Shown here in pieces: positions 22,978 through 34,885 of a DNA stretch of 64,000 bases. How positions within the stretch are numbered: position 1 is the first letter of the stretch; each line of letters begins with the position of its first letter. The translations under genes were made by a program, and so were the position numbers. Source of the DNA: Polyodon spathula (lineage: Eukaryota; Chordata; Actinopteri; Acipenseriformes; Polyodontidae); assembly GCF_017654505.1 (NCBI RefSeq), contig NC_054536.1, forward strand, positions 13,886,794-13,950,793. The letters run 5' to 3'. Under the pieces are notes generated by a model that worked only from the letters and a program-made list of their open reading frames with translations, was not told the origin of the DNA and made no database searches.

Positions 22978-23479
22978 GGAGCTGCCGTCGCTCCCAGAGC
23001 CAGAGAGGGAGGAGGAGCTGCCGTCGCTCCCAGAGCCAGAGAGGGGTGAGGAGCAGCCGTCGCTCCCAGAGCCAGAGAGGGAGGAGGATCTGCTGTCGCT
23101 CCCAGAGCCAGAGAGGGAGGAGGATCTGCCGTCGCTCCCAGAGCCAGAGAGGGAGGAGGATCTGCCGTCGCTCCCAGAGCCAGAGAGGGAGGAGGATCTG
23201 CCGTCGCTCCCAGAGCCAGAGAGGGAGGAGGAGCTGCCGTCGCTCCCAGAGCCAGAGAGGGAGGAGGATCTGCCGTCGCTCCCAGAGCCAGAGAGGGAGG
23301 AGGATCTGCCGTCGCTCCCAGAGCCAGAGAGGGAGGAGGATCTGCCGTCGCTCCCAGAGCCAGAGAGGGAGGAGGATCTGCCGTCGCTCCCAGAGCCAGA
23401 GAGGGAGGAGGATCTGCCGTCGCTCCCAGAGCCAGAGAGGGAGGAGGATCTGCCGTCGTCCTCAGAGCCAGAGAGGGAG
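22441..23479 (+). repeat. Coding minisatellite, 36-bp unit, about 27 copies
   Basis: Two 30-bp units (22441-22500) are followed by 36-bp units with consensus ggtgaggagctgccgtcgct plus cccagagccagagagg. The first block uses ...gagaggggtgagga and the later block ...gagagggaggagga, so two unit types are segregated. Each unit encodes 12 residues (G/E-E-E/D-L-P-S-L-P-E-P-E-R). No stops occur in any of three frames, and a 449-codon minus-strand frame is also open. Confidence 0.9.
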
Positions 23480-23483
23480 GAGG

Positions 23484-23642
23484 GCCGCCGCCGCCGCCTC
23501 CGCCACCAGAGGGAGCCGGGCCGCCGCCGCCGCCTCCGCCACCAGAGGGAGCCGGGCCGCCGCCTCCGCCACCCGCCTCCGCCACCAGAGGGAGCCGGGC
23601 CGCCGCCGCCGCCTCCGCCACCAGAGGGAGCCGGGCCGCCGT
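23484..23642 (+). repeat. Proline-coding minisatellite, about 4 units
   Basis: GC-rich units of about 39 bp (ccgccgccgccgcctccgcc plus accagagggagccggg) follow the PEPER array. In the frame that continues that array they encode PPPPPPEGAG-like runs. Confidence 0.8.
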
Positions 23643-23774
23643 CGCCATGCTACCTTGGACATTCGGGGCCCCCTCAACCAAAGAAGGCTTGGGGGCTCCG
23701 ACATCAACCCCGCCCACCACCACCCACCATAACAGCCCGCCCAAGGGACATAATTGGACTCTTGGGGGGAGGAG

Positions 23775-23805
23775 GGTGGGGGGGGGGGGGGGGAAGGGGG
23801 GAGTT
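23775..23805 (+). repeat. G-rich tract
   Basis: Runs of up to 14 or more G (aggagggtgggggg...) able to form a G-quadruplex, near the 3' end of the element's interior. Confidence 0.7.
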
Positions 23806-23835
23806 GGCCGATTGCGGCCGGTGTACGTTGTACAT

Positions 23836-23844
23836 GGGGGGAGG
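23836..23844 (+). other. Polypurine tract
   Basis: ggggggagg two bases before the 3' LTR, in the position used to prime plus-strand cDNA. The same motif, reversed, adjoins the left LTR of copy 1 near 700-712. Confidence 0.6.
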
Positions 23845-23846
23845 TG

Positions 23847-24265
23847 TGTGGCAGAGCAAAGCTCTGCCCTTTTTAAATTGGCAGGGATGGGGTTAACTTC
23901 CCCTGCCTGCCTGGGTTTATTATGTTCAGGTGGCTGGGGTTGATTAGTTGATTAGGTTGATTAACGATCAATCAGCGCCCAGCCACCTGATATAAAAGGA
24001 GGCCTCAGCTTCTCATTTGGGGAGGAGGGAGCTGAGGAAGCAGGTTGGTGTTTGTTTTGTGGTTTTTTGAATTTTCTAAATCCAGTGAAGGCATTGCCCA
24101 GCCTGGAAACCTTATTTTTGTAAGTTTTTCTTTTTGCTTTATTTGTGTTTGAGTATCTGTTATTTTGCCCTTGTGCACTTTATTTTTGTTTATTTATAAT
24201 AAAACAGTTATTTTTTTGAACTGCAGTCTGTCTCTGGGCCTCTATCCACTCGCCAGCCTGCCACA
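23847..24265 (+). repeat. 3' LTR of copy 2
   Basis: Differs from the 5' LTR by a few substitutions and 1-bp indels (for example gagaagg versus gaggagg and tttgtgag versus tttgtaag). Same hairpin, TATA and aataaa signals. Confidence 0.9.
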
Positions 24266-24270
24266 GAGCT

Positions 24271-25997
24271 AAAAACCAATTCCAAAATGTTTTTCCAATA
24301 TTACAACAGCAAGAGAACATTCAAAGAGGAGATTAAATGTTTAAGAGATACAAATGGCAAAATCATAGAGGAAGAAAAAAAATAGCAAATATGTTAAATG
24401 ATTACTTTTCACAAGTTTTTACAAAGGAAGATACTGACAACATGCCCCACATGTCATCCAGTTCCTATCCAGTTTTAAATAACTTTAGCATAACTGAGGC
24501 AGAAGTGTTAAAGGGACTAGGAGCTCTTAAAATAAACAAATCCCCTGGGCCGGATGAGATCCTCCCAGTAGTACTCAAAGAAATGAAAGAAGTAATTTAC
24601 AAACCGCTAACCAAGATCATGCAGCAGTCTCTTGACACAGGGGTGGTACCGACAGACTGGAAAATTGCAAAACGTAATACCGATCCACAAAAAGGGAAAC
24701 AAAACTGAACCAGGTAACTACAGACCAATAAGCCTGACTTCTATTATATGCAAACTTATGGAAACTATAATAAGATCCAAAATGGAAAATTACCTATATG
24801 GTAACAGGGTACTGGGAGACAGTCAACATGGTTTTAGGAAAGGGAGATCGTGCCTAACTAACTTGCTTGATTTTTTTGAGGATGCAACATCGATAATGGA
24901 TAATTGCAAAGCATATGATATGGTTTATTTAGATTTCCAGAAAGCTTTTGACAAAGTCCCGCACAAAAGATTAATTCTCAAACTGAACGCAGTTGGGATT
25001 CAAGGAAACACATGTACATGGATTAGGGAGTGGTTAACATGTAGAAAACAGAAAGTACTGATTAGAGGAAAAACCTCAGAATGGAGTGTGGTAACCAGCG
25101 GTGTACCACAGGGATCAGTATTAGGTCCTCTGCTATTCCTAATCTACATTAATGATTTAGATTCTGGTATAGTAAGCAAACTTGTTAAATTTGCAGACGA
25201 CACAAAAGTAGGAGGAGTGGCAAACACTGTTGCAGCAGCAAAGGTCATTCAAAATGATCTAGACAAGATTCAGAACTGGGCAGACACATGGCAAATGACA
25301 TTTAATAGAGAAAAGTGTAAGGTACTGCACGCAGGAAATAAAAATGTACATTATAAATATCATATGGGAGATATTGAAATTGGAGAAGGAATCTATGAAA
25401 AAGACCTAGGAGTTTTTGTTGACTCAGAAATGTCTTCATCTAGGCAATGTGGGGAAGCTATAAAAAAGGCTAACAAGATGCTCGGATACATTGTGAAAAG
25501 TGTTGAATTTAAATCAAGGGAAGTAATGTTAAAACTGTACAATGCACTTGTAAGACCTCATCTTGAATATTGTGTGCAGTTCTGGTCACCTCGCTATAAA
25601 AAAAGATATTGCTGCTCTAGAAAGAGTGCAAAGAAGAGCGACCAGAATTATTCCAGGCTTAAAAGGCATGTCATATGCAGACAGGCTAAAAGAATTGAAT
25701 CTGTTCAGTCTTGAACAAAGAAGACTACGTGGCGACCTAATTCAAGCATTCAAAATTCTAAAAGGTATTGACAGTGTCGACCCAAGGGACTTTTTCAGCC
25801 TGAAAAAAGAAACAAGGACCAGGGGTCACAAATGGAGTTTAGAAAAAGGGGCATTCAGAACAGAAAATAGGAGACACTTTTTTACACAGAGAATTGTGAG
25901 GGTCTGGAATCAACTCCCCAGTAATGTTGTTGAAGCTGACACCCTGGGATCCTTCAAGAAGCTGCTTGATGAGATTCTGGGATCAATAAGCTACTAA
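24271..25997 (+). pseudogene. CR1-like ORF2, RT half and C-terminus (copy A)
   Basis: Resumes after the LTR insertion. The thumb-proximal start SPGPDEILP is followed by NYRPISLTSIICKLME, QHGFRKGRSCLTNL, YLDFQKAFDKVPH, GVPQGSVLGPLLFLIYINDL and KFADDTKVGG (catalytic Asp-Asp), then a CR1-type C-terminus with RRATRIIPGLKG and FFTQRIVRVWNQLPSNVVEA. Frameshifts near 24670 (extra A) and 25605 (extra A in an A run). RT copies RNA at a nicked target. About 520 codons survive across three frames. Confidence 0.85.
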
Positions 25998-26070
25998 CAA
26001 CCAAACGAGCAAGATGGGCCGAATGGCCTCCTCTCGTTTGTAAACTTTCTTATGTTCTTATGTTCTTCTT
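25998..26070 (+). other. CR1-like LINE 3' end and octamer tail
   Basis: Conserved gatgggccgaatggcctcct then ctcgtttgtaaactttc and ttatgttcttatgttc. The same end closes copy C at 62082-62142. The RT of this clade recognises such a 3' end. Confidence 0.8.
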
Positions 26071-26494
26071 AAACCAGATTGTTTTCTCATTGTATGATTT
26101 ATTTTACATCTTTGACAGTTTGACAGGGGATTCTTTTTTATTTTTGACTGAATAGTTTTTGCTTTATATTTTGTGGGTTTAATTTCATAGCAGAAGGATT
26201 TTCTCCTGTTGATCTCCGTCTGTCACAGACAGGCACAATTAGTTCTCTAACTGTATTTCTCAAGTGATTTTCAAGTGTAGATCCCAATATGAGGAGCGGT
26301 CATCTGTGAAGTTGGAAAAGTCGTTGACTGTAATTTATAGATATTGTGTTATAAATTTAACTTAACTGTACTTGTATATATTTATGGGACCATTATCCTG
26401 AAAATAAGTTTAGGAAAACAACTATAGGAAAATAAATTGCAGTTTACCAGGTAAGAAAATAATAGTTTAAAAAACATAAACCTTTGCAGTTTTA

Positions 26495-26700
26495 TTGGCC
26501 TGTAAGAACATTTACAATCAAGGATGACCTGTCTAAGTTCGTCTGGTTCCTAGTAGCTGATTGATCTGAGAACTTTGTGAAGTTGGGTTTTGTAAGCGCT
26601 AATGACTAGAAAGCGCATTCCATTCCCCCATCACTCTCTGTGTAAAGAAGTGTCTCCTTCCCCCTGTCGAAGTCTATCTCCACTTAGATTTTAGTTATTG
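26495..26700 (-). pseudogene. Second CR1-like subfamily, 3' terminal fragment
   Basis: In reverse complement the order GETLLYTES-like motif, WNA-like motif, DQSATRNQTNLDR and a gtaaatgttcttacagg tail parallels the C-terminus and 3' end of copy A (FFTQRIVRVWNQLP ... SISY). It is a different, older subfamily. Frameshifted. Confidence 0.5.
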
Positions 26701-27950
26701 TTTGATACTGCAAAAATACTGTTAATTGCGAGATGGGGACATTTTAATCCCAGTAAAAAAATTGTGTATTGGTAGAGTATACAGAAGGCTTCATTATTTT
26801 GCAGTGTGTTGATTCTATTTTGTTTGTTGTACTGTGCTGATGTGATGAATATGTTTACTGCAGTAGTTTCTTATGCCAACTATTAGCATTTAGTATGGCC
26901 ATTGCAGTGGTATTGAGAAAGTAAGTGTGGTCAGCGCTCCACACAGACCGTTTCATGCTTTCTGTAGGGATGGTTAAGTAGAAAGGTGAAGACCAGGTTG
27001 GCAGTGAAACATGGGGTGGTGTACATTTATTAAGTTAGGGTACTGGCCCCCTACCGCACAAACAAAAAACACTTTCTACTAAAAAGAACACAAAGCCTTG
27101 CAGCTGCGGGCACTAGATACCTTGGTCTTCAAACTCTTTACAAATCTACCTAGTGAGGGGAGCTAACCTCTGTTCCCCTAAGAACATGGTCACAGTAGGA
27201 TTAAAACGCAATGCCCCTGAATTCTTAGTTTAAACTGCTTAAAATACAAATTAAATAACCTGGGATGTATTTTTCTGCAGTGGTGTTTGTTTTTGGATCT
27301 GCATTCTCAACGACGGATAAAATTCAATATTATTATAATAAAACAAGGATGTATGCCATTCCATATATGAGTTATTACTACATTTCAGCTCTGTTATTAT
27401 CACTGTATTGACTGTATTAATTGCATTGTGCTAAACGGTTTAGAAATTTGTGAAAACACCTTTTTAAAGGCTCTGTTTACACTTGGTCCATTTAAGGGGA
27501 TTGGTCCAAACCCGGTACAGCTCAGTATGTTTGGTGTGAAGATATGAACAACAAAGTCTGCTTGTGAAACAAACCGTAGTTTGGTTCTTTTCTCAACCTC
27601 AATGTGAACAACTGCTGGACGATGTCCTTTTGTACATACAAGGCTTTTGTACATACAAGGTAATCTGACTCGGAAGTAGTCGTAGTTTAGTTTAGTTCAT
27701 ATTCTGAGGGAACAAGCAGAGCAAAAAACTAAATGTATCGGGGAACGACATTAGGGTTACCAGGCATCCCAGGAACATTGGGATTGTCCCAGTCGGAAAC
27801 AGTAAAATTGTTAAATGACTCTGGAAACCCTAAACTACATGGACTAAAACCCTGATAGAAATTTGGTCAGACACCAAAATCCAAGCCGAACTGGACAATT
27901 CACAAAATAGTAAAATATACTCAGTCTTTTCTCAAATTACTTTGTTGAAT

Positions 27951-28015
27951 GCATACAGTAGGAGAACAGTGCCATATGGCACAACTGAATAGTGCACTAT
28001 TCTCCTACTGTATGC
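27951..28015. repeat. Near-perfect 22-bp hairpin
   Basis: Arms gcatacagtaggagaacagt-gc (27951-27972) and 27994-28015 pair at 21 of 22 positions around a 21-nt loop that itself contains gccatatggc. The size is in the range of miRNA precursors or MITE tips. Confidence 0.7.
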
Positions 28016-30421
28016 CTTCGACTAATGTATGAATTAAATTAGCGAAGAACTGGAGCAATACAAGATACAAAGTGCCTTGCAGGATATTGTAACTATCCGG
28101 TTCACAGACAATATAAACAAACCAAGTGCACATACAAACTGCATTATGAACTCTGTCCTGAAAAAAAAAAAAGAAAAAGGACCAACAAAACTAACTTTAG
28201 CTTGCATCCAAAGGAACTCGCTCCATTTGAACAGTGTGGACAGCAAGCAAATTGATCCATTGTTTAAAATGAAACGAACCAGACCAAATCCATTTAAAAC
28301 AGACCCAGCTGGAATGCAACCTCATTTTATTTATTTTTTAACTTATAGGAAAATTGTTGTGTTGAACAAAAGCAAAACACACTCCAGTTAGCTTTTTTAA
28401 ATAAATAACAATAACATCGAAAAAATCTTTATTTTTTTTTTTTTATTCATTTTGACATTTATTCAACAATAAAACCTGATGAGGCTGACATTTTGGAGTG
28501 GTAATGCTTTCCTTGGTCAGATATGTGTGTTTGGTTTAAGTAAGTAAAATGTACAATGTAGAGGTTTTTACCTATCAGATAATTAACTGTGGCGACAGTT
28601 AGGTGTACCAAGTCGAAGGCAAGGGTCCTTAATGAAAGACAAGGTAATTGTCTCCAGGTAATGACCGCAACAGATGTTATTAATGCTGTTTTAAATTACT
28701 TAAGTTTCAAGATTCTAGTCCTGATAGCTTTTAGAGCGAACCTGTTTGTAAGATAGTGACCACTCTACTTACAGCTTGCTTGCTTGAGACGAGGATTGTA
28801 TTTAGTTTTATTGTTCCCCAAACGTATGATCTCTGCGAACTGGAGGAACAGCAGATAATAAAAATAATCCTTTTTTTTTTAAATTGACTTTTTAATGGAG
28901 ATATTTTCAACATGTTATATAAACAAGCCTTGGAATGATACATAAAATAAACTGGTATGGTATACGGGTACCTCCAAACAGTTGATTAGAAAGCTGGGTA
29001 TTAACTAATCGCACGTCACCTAATTGTGATGTAATTGTAAAGCATGTGGTTTCAGATGAATGGAAGTGCTGTTGAGGTTGCAATACATTGACATGTAAAT
29101 AACATTTTACAACATGAATAAATAGTTTTAAAAAATTCCAAGCTGTTTTAAAATATAGTGCACCAACAGAAAGAAACTACAACAATTTGTTCACAGAGTA
29201 CCAGACATGCTCAAATGCATGACTTATTATTATTTGTTTTAGAGTGGCGACCAGTCGACCTATCTGACTATTTTTGCTTTAGCTCTTTGACACTGTGAAA
29301 TTAGTAATTGTTCTACCCCTAGTATGGAAATATATAATTTGGATGTGGTGTGTATTTAGCTGTAATATAACTTTTGAGTTTATATAGCTTGAAATTAGAC
29401 ATCGGACGTTTTTGCCACTAGTCATACCTTACATAAATCAATATGATGATTATTTTGCTGTTGGATCTCTCTAGTGCCAGGGAGAAAAGCCTATTTAGCC
29501 TGTGGCCTTATCCCTGACAAAGAAGGGATCAAGTGTTTATCAGTTAGATGTCACTGCCTGTGGGAGAGGGTGGTTATGTAGCTCCTAATCCCAAAAGGCA
29601 AATATATAATATATGTTCTGTTGACTGGCAGTATGAAATAGAGAAAGCTTAAACTCAAACTTTATTTTGGGGTAGAAATTTAATAACTGATAAATAACCA
29701 AACCTGAAAAGGGTTAGTAGTCTCACATGGATCATATGTATTTTTTTAACTGAATTCTGCTGTATGACAGTGAAGATGCACAGTACTTAACAAGCAGAAC
29801 GATTGATGATAGGAAAACTTGGGTGTTTACCTGAAATCTGTTTCTAGAGCACTATGAAATATCGTCTGGGGACATGAAAGGGGGAGGGTAGCTTTTTGAT
29901 CCCTCAAACAGAAACAACTGATCTGCATATTTCACTTCCAATTCCACTTACCTCATGAAGACAGGACCATCCCATGGGTTCTGTTTGTTCCACAACACAA
30001 AATAAATAGGAAACCATAGAAAAAATAAAAAGATGTCTTTTGCATTCACTGGCAGAGTTCTCTGTGTAGAAAATGCTAAGCTTGCAGACATCTAACAAAA
30101 AGGCATAAAGTATAGTACATTATTCAACCTTGCATATATGATCATTTCCTCTATTACATATTTATTATGTCAAAAACCTGAGCAGCAGTTTTATATGCTA
30201 TGTTTCAGTGTAGAGTATTGATTAAACAAGGTTCCAAGAACAGGAAAGCTAATTACACAATTTACAGTTTCCTACACTGTAGAAACAGTGTAGAAACAAT
30301 GTTATGTAAAGTACATTATGAAAATAACACTAGGAATGTGGGACTTTAACATTTTATGGCTACAGTGGCTGAAGGAAGTGAGATGTAAATTCAATATTTG
30401 CTTACCTGTTTTTTTTTTTTT

Positions 30422-30488
30422 TTTTTTTTTTTTACCAATTAAGCATGTTTTTTGTGCAAAAACATGCTTAATTGGTAAAAAAAAAAAA
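30422..30488. repeat. Perfect 31-bp hairpin with 5-nt loop
   Basis: T12-accaattaagcatg-T5 (30422-30452), loop tgtgc, and its exact complement (30458-30488). Confidence 0.9.
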
Positions 30489-31395
30489 GGTTGGACACTT
30501 TAAGTGTAATATTGTGGGAATACAGAAGGGGTTTTGAAAGCCACAGTACTGCAGCTGGTGTTTAAAATTAAAACTCATAATGTATCATCCCAAAGGCTTT
30601 TGAACTGCTGAAAAAAATCCAGTCTCCATATCAGGCTCGTTGACAGCCCCCGAAAAACACAAACACAAAGTTCTTATTCAGAAAGCTTCTTTTGCATCTT
30701 CTGTAATATATACTTTTTGGACAAAGAATAAAGTAAAAAGCATCTGAAATATGCAGGGAGGGTTTTCTTTCTCTTTTTATCACTGGTGTTAAGATCGGGT
30801 AAAAAAGTGTATAGTGCTTTTAAAAGTGAAAAAGGGCAAAGATAAGTGGTCGGTTGTTTGGAATGACAAGCTGTATTATTTTTTTTTTTATTTGATTCAC
30901 TCTTGTTTTCATGTTTTTAATGATTGATTAATTGAATTTTCATTTAAAAGTAAAAAGCATAAAAAAAAATGTCCAGCATTGGACATTTCTTTAGCTTTTT
31001 TCAGCATCTGTTTTAACGCTCCTGACAGCAAACACTAACTGTATACATAGCAGTTAAATCATTAAGCCAGCCAGATTTTCAGACAAACATGATTTTCAAT
31101 ATTATTATGCTGATACCTTTTGAAATGATGTACATTGAATAAAAAGAAAAACGAAGTTATGTGCAACTAAGATGATATGATTAACTTGTAATACTACCTA
31201 CCATGAAAGGAAAGCACCGGTGAGCAAATTTTTCAGGCTGTAGTTTCTTCGTTTCTGAGACATTGTGAATCTTGGGTATGCCTTCCAGTAAGTACCTTCT
31301 GCCATTTTCCAAGATTTCTTTTTTGTTTAGTTTTTTGATACTGCACTCAGGTAGCCAAGATTAATTGATTAATCATTAATCACTTAATTAGTAAT

Positions 31396-32010
<615 letters not shown>

Positions 32011-32882
32011 AATTGTTTTGTTTATCTCTTGTCGCAATAGTGATTAGCCTGATCAGATTTGACTATTTCAGTTTAATAAGTACTGTAGTTTTGTTTTTAT
32101 ATACTACAAATAGAAAACATCAAAACAAAATGACACCAAACCAATGAGCGAGGAACAGGAACTGGCAAATAGTACACCTCCGAAAGCAGGCAGCACATGT
32201 GACAATAACAAAGACATAAATGTCTTTCCTGACAGAGCTCAACTGAGCTTCAAATAAATGCCATTCCCACAACTCCTGCCCCTGGGAAACAAAGAACCAA
32301 TTTAAACTAAAGAAATAATGAAAGAAATAAACAATAAGAAAATAAAAATGATAAATCGTAGCTCAATAGTGTTGTATAAATCTAATATATTGGGCCAGAT
32401 ATTCAAATGCCTTGCGTGTGTCGCAAGGGAGATGTAGAGATTTTTTCCTGCAAATACTTTTTGCAAAAAAAGTTGCACTTTTGAGTGAGATTCAAAATAA
32501 ATTGTTCTCTCGCAAGTGCTTTTCCCTCAAATTTGAGGGAGGTTTACATAATCCTGCATGTTCACCACCACAAGCTAAATTCAAATGTTAATTTGCTCAC
32601 AAATCACTACGTTGCATGGAAAATCACTTAAGACTGGCTAAAATAATTAATTTGGGTTAATTATTTCACAGGAAGTATTTCAGTACAATCTCTCTTTCTA
32701 CTTAATTGATCTCCTAATTAAGTTTAATTGGTGATCTTCCTGACTTGATTAACATAGTAGTCATACACTTAATTCTTGTTAAGCCTGTATAGTTGAGTCT
32801 CTTTGTTCCTTCATGATGCACTGATGAAGGCCTGATAGCCGCAACTCGTCTGCTATTTTATCTTTTTTCTTTTGTCGCCTGC
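32011..32882. other. No gene recognised
   Basis: AT-rich. A local palindromic cluster (cttgcgtgtgtcgcaag near 32411-32430) suggests an unidentified MITE edge. Confidence 0.4.
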
Positions 32883-33548
32883 TGTGACAGAAAGACAATG
32901 ATTCTTGGTGGTAAATCTCCCTCCTGACTTGTGAGGGCACTAAGTAACGGGAACAGACTACTCTGGACTATTTGGCCTGACACTTCGTTCCGAGGGTTAA
33001 AAGGAAGTCGGTCATGTTGAAAAGAGACAGAGCTTCAGTACACTAACTGTAGATCATAAAAAACAGCAATTGTTTACCAAGGGATCATAAGTGACGGTAT
33101 AAACAGGGGCCGAAGCGATGCATCTGTTCCTTCTCTTTGGGTACGAGAAATAACCCGGAAGGACCCGTGCAGTATTGTGATAACGTATTGTGAGTTTTTC
33201 TTTTGTCTTGTTTATAATTGTTGCTTTTATATTAATATACGACTAACATGTTCCAGCAAAACCCCAAACAGCACTACACTATTGTCACGCATTAAACTGT
33301 ATTACCCACCACAAGCACTACAGCACGCACCCAGGACTGGTGACTGTGATTGTACATTGTGGGAGGGACACTTGTGCTTATTGTTTGGGATTACAAGCCT
33401 GTTATCTTTTACCCCGTAATCATTGTTTGGTCACCAGATTGTATAATAAAAGTAAAAGGAGTCCTGACTTCTTCAATTTTCATTTGATTCCGGTCTTCAG
33501 CACCCATTGAGAACTTTATTGAAGTTGAGTTGAGCATGTTTTGTTACA
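32883..33548 (+). mobile_element. Probable solo LTR
   Basis: A TGTGACAG...TTGTTACA unit with a TATA-like ggtataaac (near 33097), a GC-richer leader and aataaaag (near 33446). LTR-like ends and signal order match 16938-17454. No convincing 5-bp TSD was found (cctgc versus aacgt), so the boundaries may be wrong or the site rearranged. Confidence 0.5.
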
Positions 33549-34149
33549 AACGTTTTGATATCTAGTTAAAGAGTGATCATGGCTTTCAGACAGCTATATT
33601 TGCAAAGCTAGCAACATGGGTCCGAAAGTTATCACACAAGACATGTCGTGAGTTGGTTCTGGGCATGAGTGGTGTGTGCTGTATTTTGCAAGTTTAATAC
33701 AGCGCACTACAATTAAAACTTGCTTTAATTAATAGTGAAACAGACACAGAAGTAGAAACATACCCAAATTAGGAAACTGCTGTACATGTTATATTAGAGA
33801 CACTTAGAGCATTCAATCCCAAGGGACAATGCATTGGTGACAGCTGATTACTCATCTAGTGCATTAACTATATTGGATGGGTGCATTTAATTCTAGATAC
33901 CTTTTAGGAGACTACTTGCCTTCTGTTTCTTTTAAAACATATATTATTTATTGTCCTATGAAAAAAGAAAGTGTTTTCATTTAAAGATAGCAATCTGAAT
34001 TTCTGCTGAGTGCAACTGTAACAATCCTATTAATACTGCTTGTCACTTTGAATTGTATTTATATGGGATGTAATGTTAATGTTTGTTAGTAACTATTTAT
34101 CATGCTCATTGAGAATTTTTAGTAAAAACAACATTAGCAGCATTGTAGC

Positions 34150-34542
34150 ATTCACAATAGTATGTTAACACGTGCATCGAGGTGTACATTTTGCATGGTT
34201 TTGTGCTTTAAAAGGCACTCAATTGCAAAAGTACTCTCAGTACTGTATCTCCAGCCAAGCCCCTCCCCATGTTCGCTGTATTTTTCACATACCTCTTTAT
34301 AGACGTGTATACTGATAAATCCTCTACTGTTTACTTGTTTTATTACCAAACCCTAATGTATACGTTTCCATCATAACACAGACGTCCGTGGAGTCAAATC
34401 AAAGAACTGACTGACGATTCAAACAAAATCATTACATTAAATACTATGAATATATTAGCATTTCCACCCCATTTCTTTTACTCTCTTCTAATCAGTATGG
34501 ATCCACCCTGCTATCGCACACCTTCAACACACCTCCTGATAA

Positions 34543-34579
<37 letters not shown>

Positions 34580-34885
34580 CGACTCACCCAAATCTATAAC
34601 ATTCTATAGTACATCACATTTAAGCATTTTATAGACTGTCTTAACCTAATCTGTTAAAAACGGTGAAAAATACAGCGAACAAGGGGTGGGGCTTTGCTGG
34701 AGATACAGTACCGAGTGTCCTTTTGCATTTTCCAATGCCTTTTAAACCTGTTTTACTCTGAGAAAAAAAAAATAACTAAATTAAACGGCGTGTGTACAAA
34801 ATATTTATTGTGTGAAAATAAATTGGACCTGACACGCCTGACCAGCGTTGAATAAATGGACTGCAATGGGTTAAAACACAGTTTG
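34150..34885. repeat. Inverted piggyBac-MITE fragments around a G37 run
   Basis: 34205-34330 (minus) and 34655-34750 (plus) are inverted copies of the gaacaaggggtggggctt / gagatacagta segment also present at 46330-46390. The right unit ends ggactgcaatgggttaa (about 34860-34876), a TTAA-type terminus. They enclose the poly-G tract. Confidence 0.65.
34543..34579 (+). repeat. 37-nt poly-G tract
   Basis: Uninterrupted G run, unusually long for a genome; likely G-quadruplex-forming and error-prone in sequencing. Confidence 0.9.

Larger units (their letters stand above)
21384..24265 (+). mobile_element. Non-autonomous LTR element, copy 2 (well preserved)
   Basis: LTRs of 418 and 419 bp (21384-21801, 23847-24265) are nearly identical, with TGTGGCAG...CTGCCACA ends and a perfect 5-bp TSD gagct (21379-21383, 24266-24270). 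The empty site is visible in CR1 copy B (44381). Interior: primer-binding site, one ORF with two zinc knuckles, two coding minisatellites, a G-rich tract and a purine tract. There is no protease, RT, RNase H or integrase, so mobilisation must be in trans. The near-identical LTRs indicate a recent insertion. Confidence 0.92.
19231..26070 (+). mobile_element. CR1-like LINE, copy A, interrupted by an LTR element
   Basis: Carries ORF1 (esterase-like) and ORF2 (endonuclease plus RT) and ends in ttatgttcttatgttc, the 8-bp tail repeat style of CR1 elements. The LTR element 21384-24265 is inserted in ORF2. At least five single-base frameshifts (near 19367, 20692, 21230, 24670, 25605) inactivate it; comparison with copy B (43251-45720) shows they are copy-specific. 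It is nearly full length, which is rare for LINEs. Confidence 0.85.
26701..31395. other. No gene; contains two strong hairpins
   Basis: AT-rich intergenic sequence. A short tandem (ttttgtacatacaagg twice) lies near 27627-27660. A possible large MITE (27460-28320; left motif tttacacttggtccattta and a right motif with inverted similarity) could not be closed with confidence. Hairpins at 27951-28015 and 30422-30488 are listed separately. Confidence 0.5.

Noticed and set aside
22395..23744. Long minus-strand ORF of 449 codons across the minisatellite
   Set aside because: It is a shadow of the 36-bp array, which lacks stops in several frames; it has no start context or conserved domain.
22445..23896. 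Plus-strand ORF reading as RSCRRSQSQRG repeats
   Set aside because: Out of frame with the zinc-knuckle start; only its distal part matches the shifted PEPER frame. Treated as a product of repeat structure.
32400..32700. Possible CRISPR-like or regularly spaced repeat
   Set aside because: Repeats are short and irregular, and the genome is eukaryotic.
34446..34634. ORF with poly-Gly
   Set aside because: Translation of the 37-G tract.
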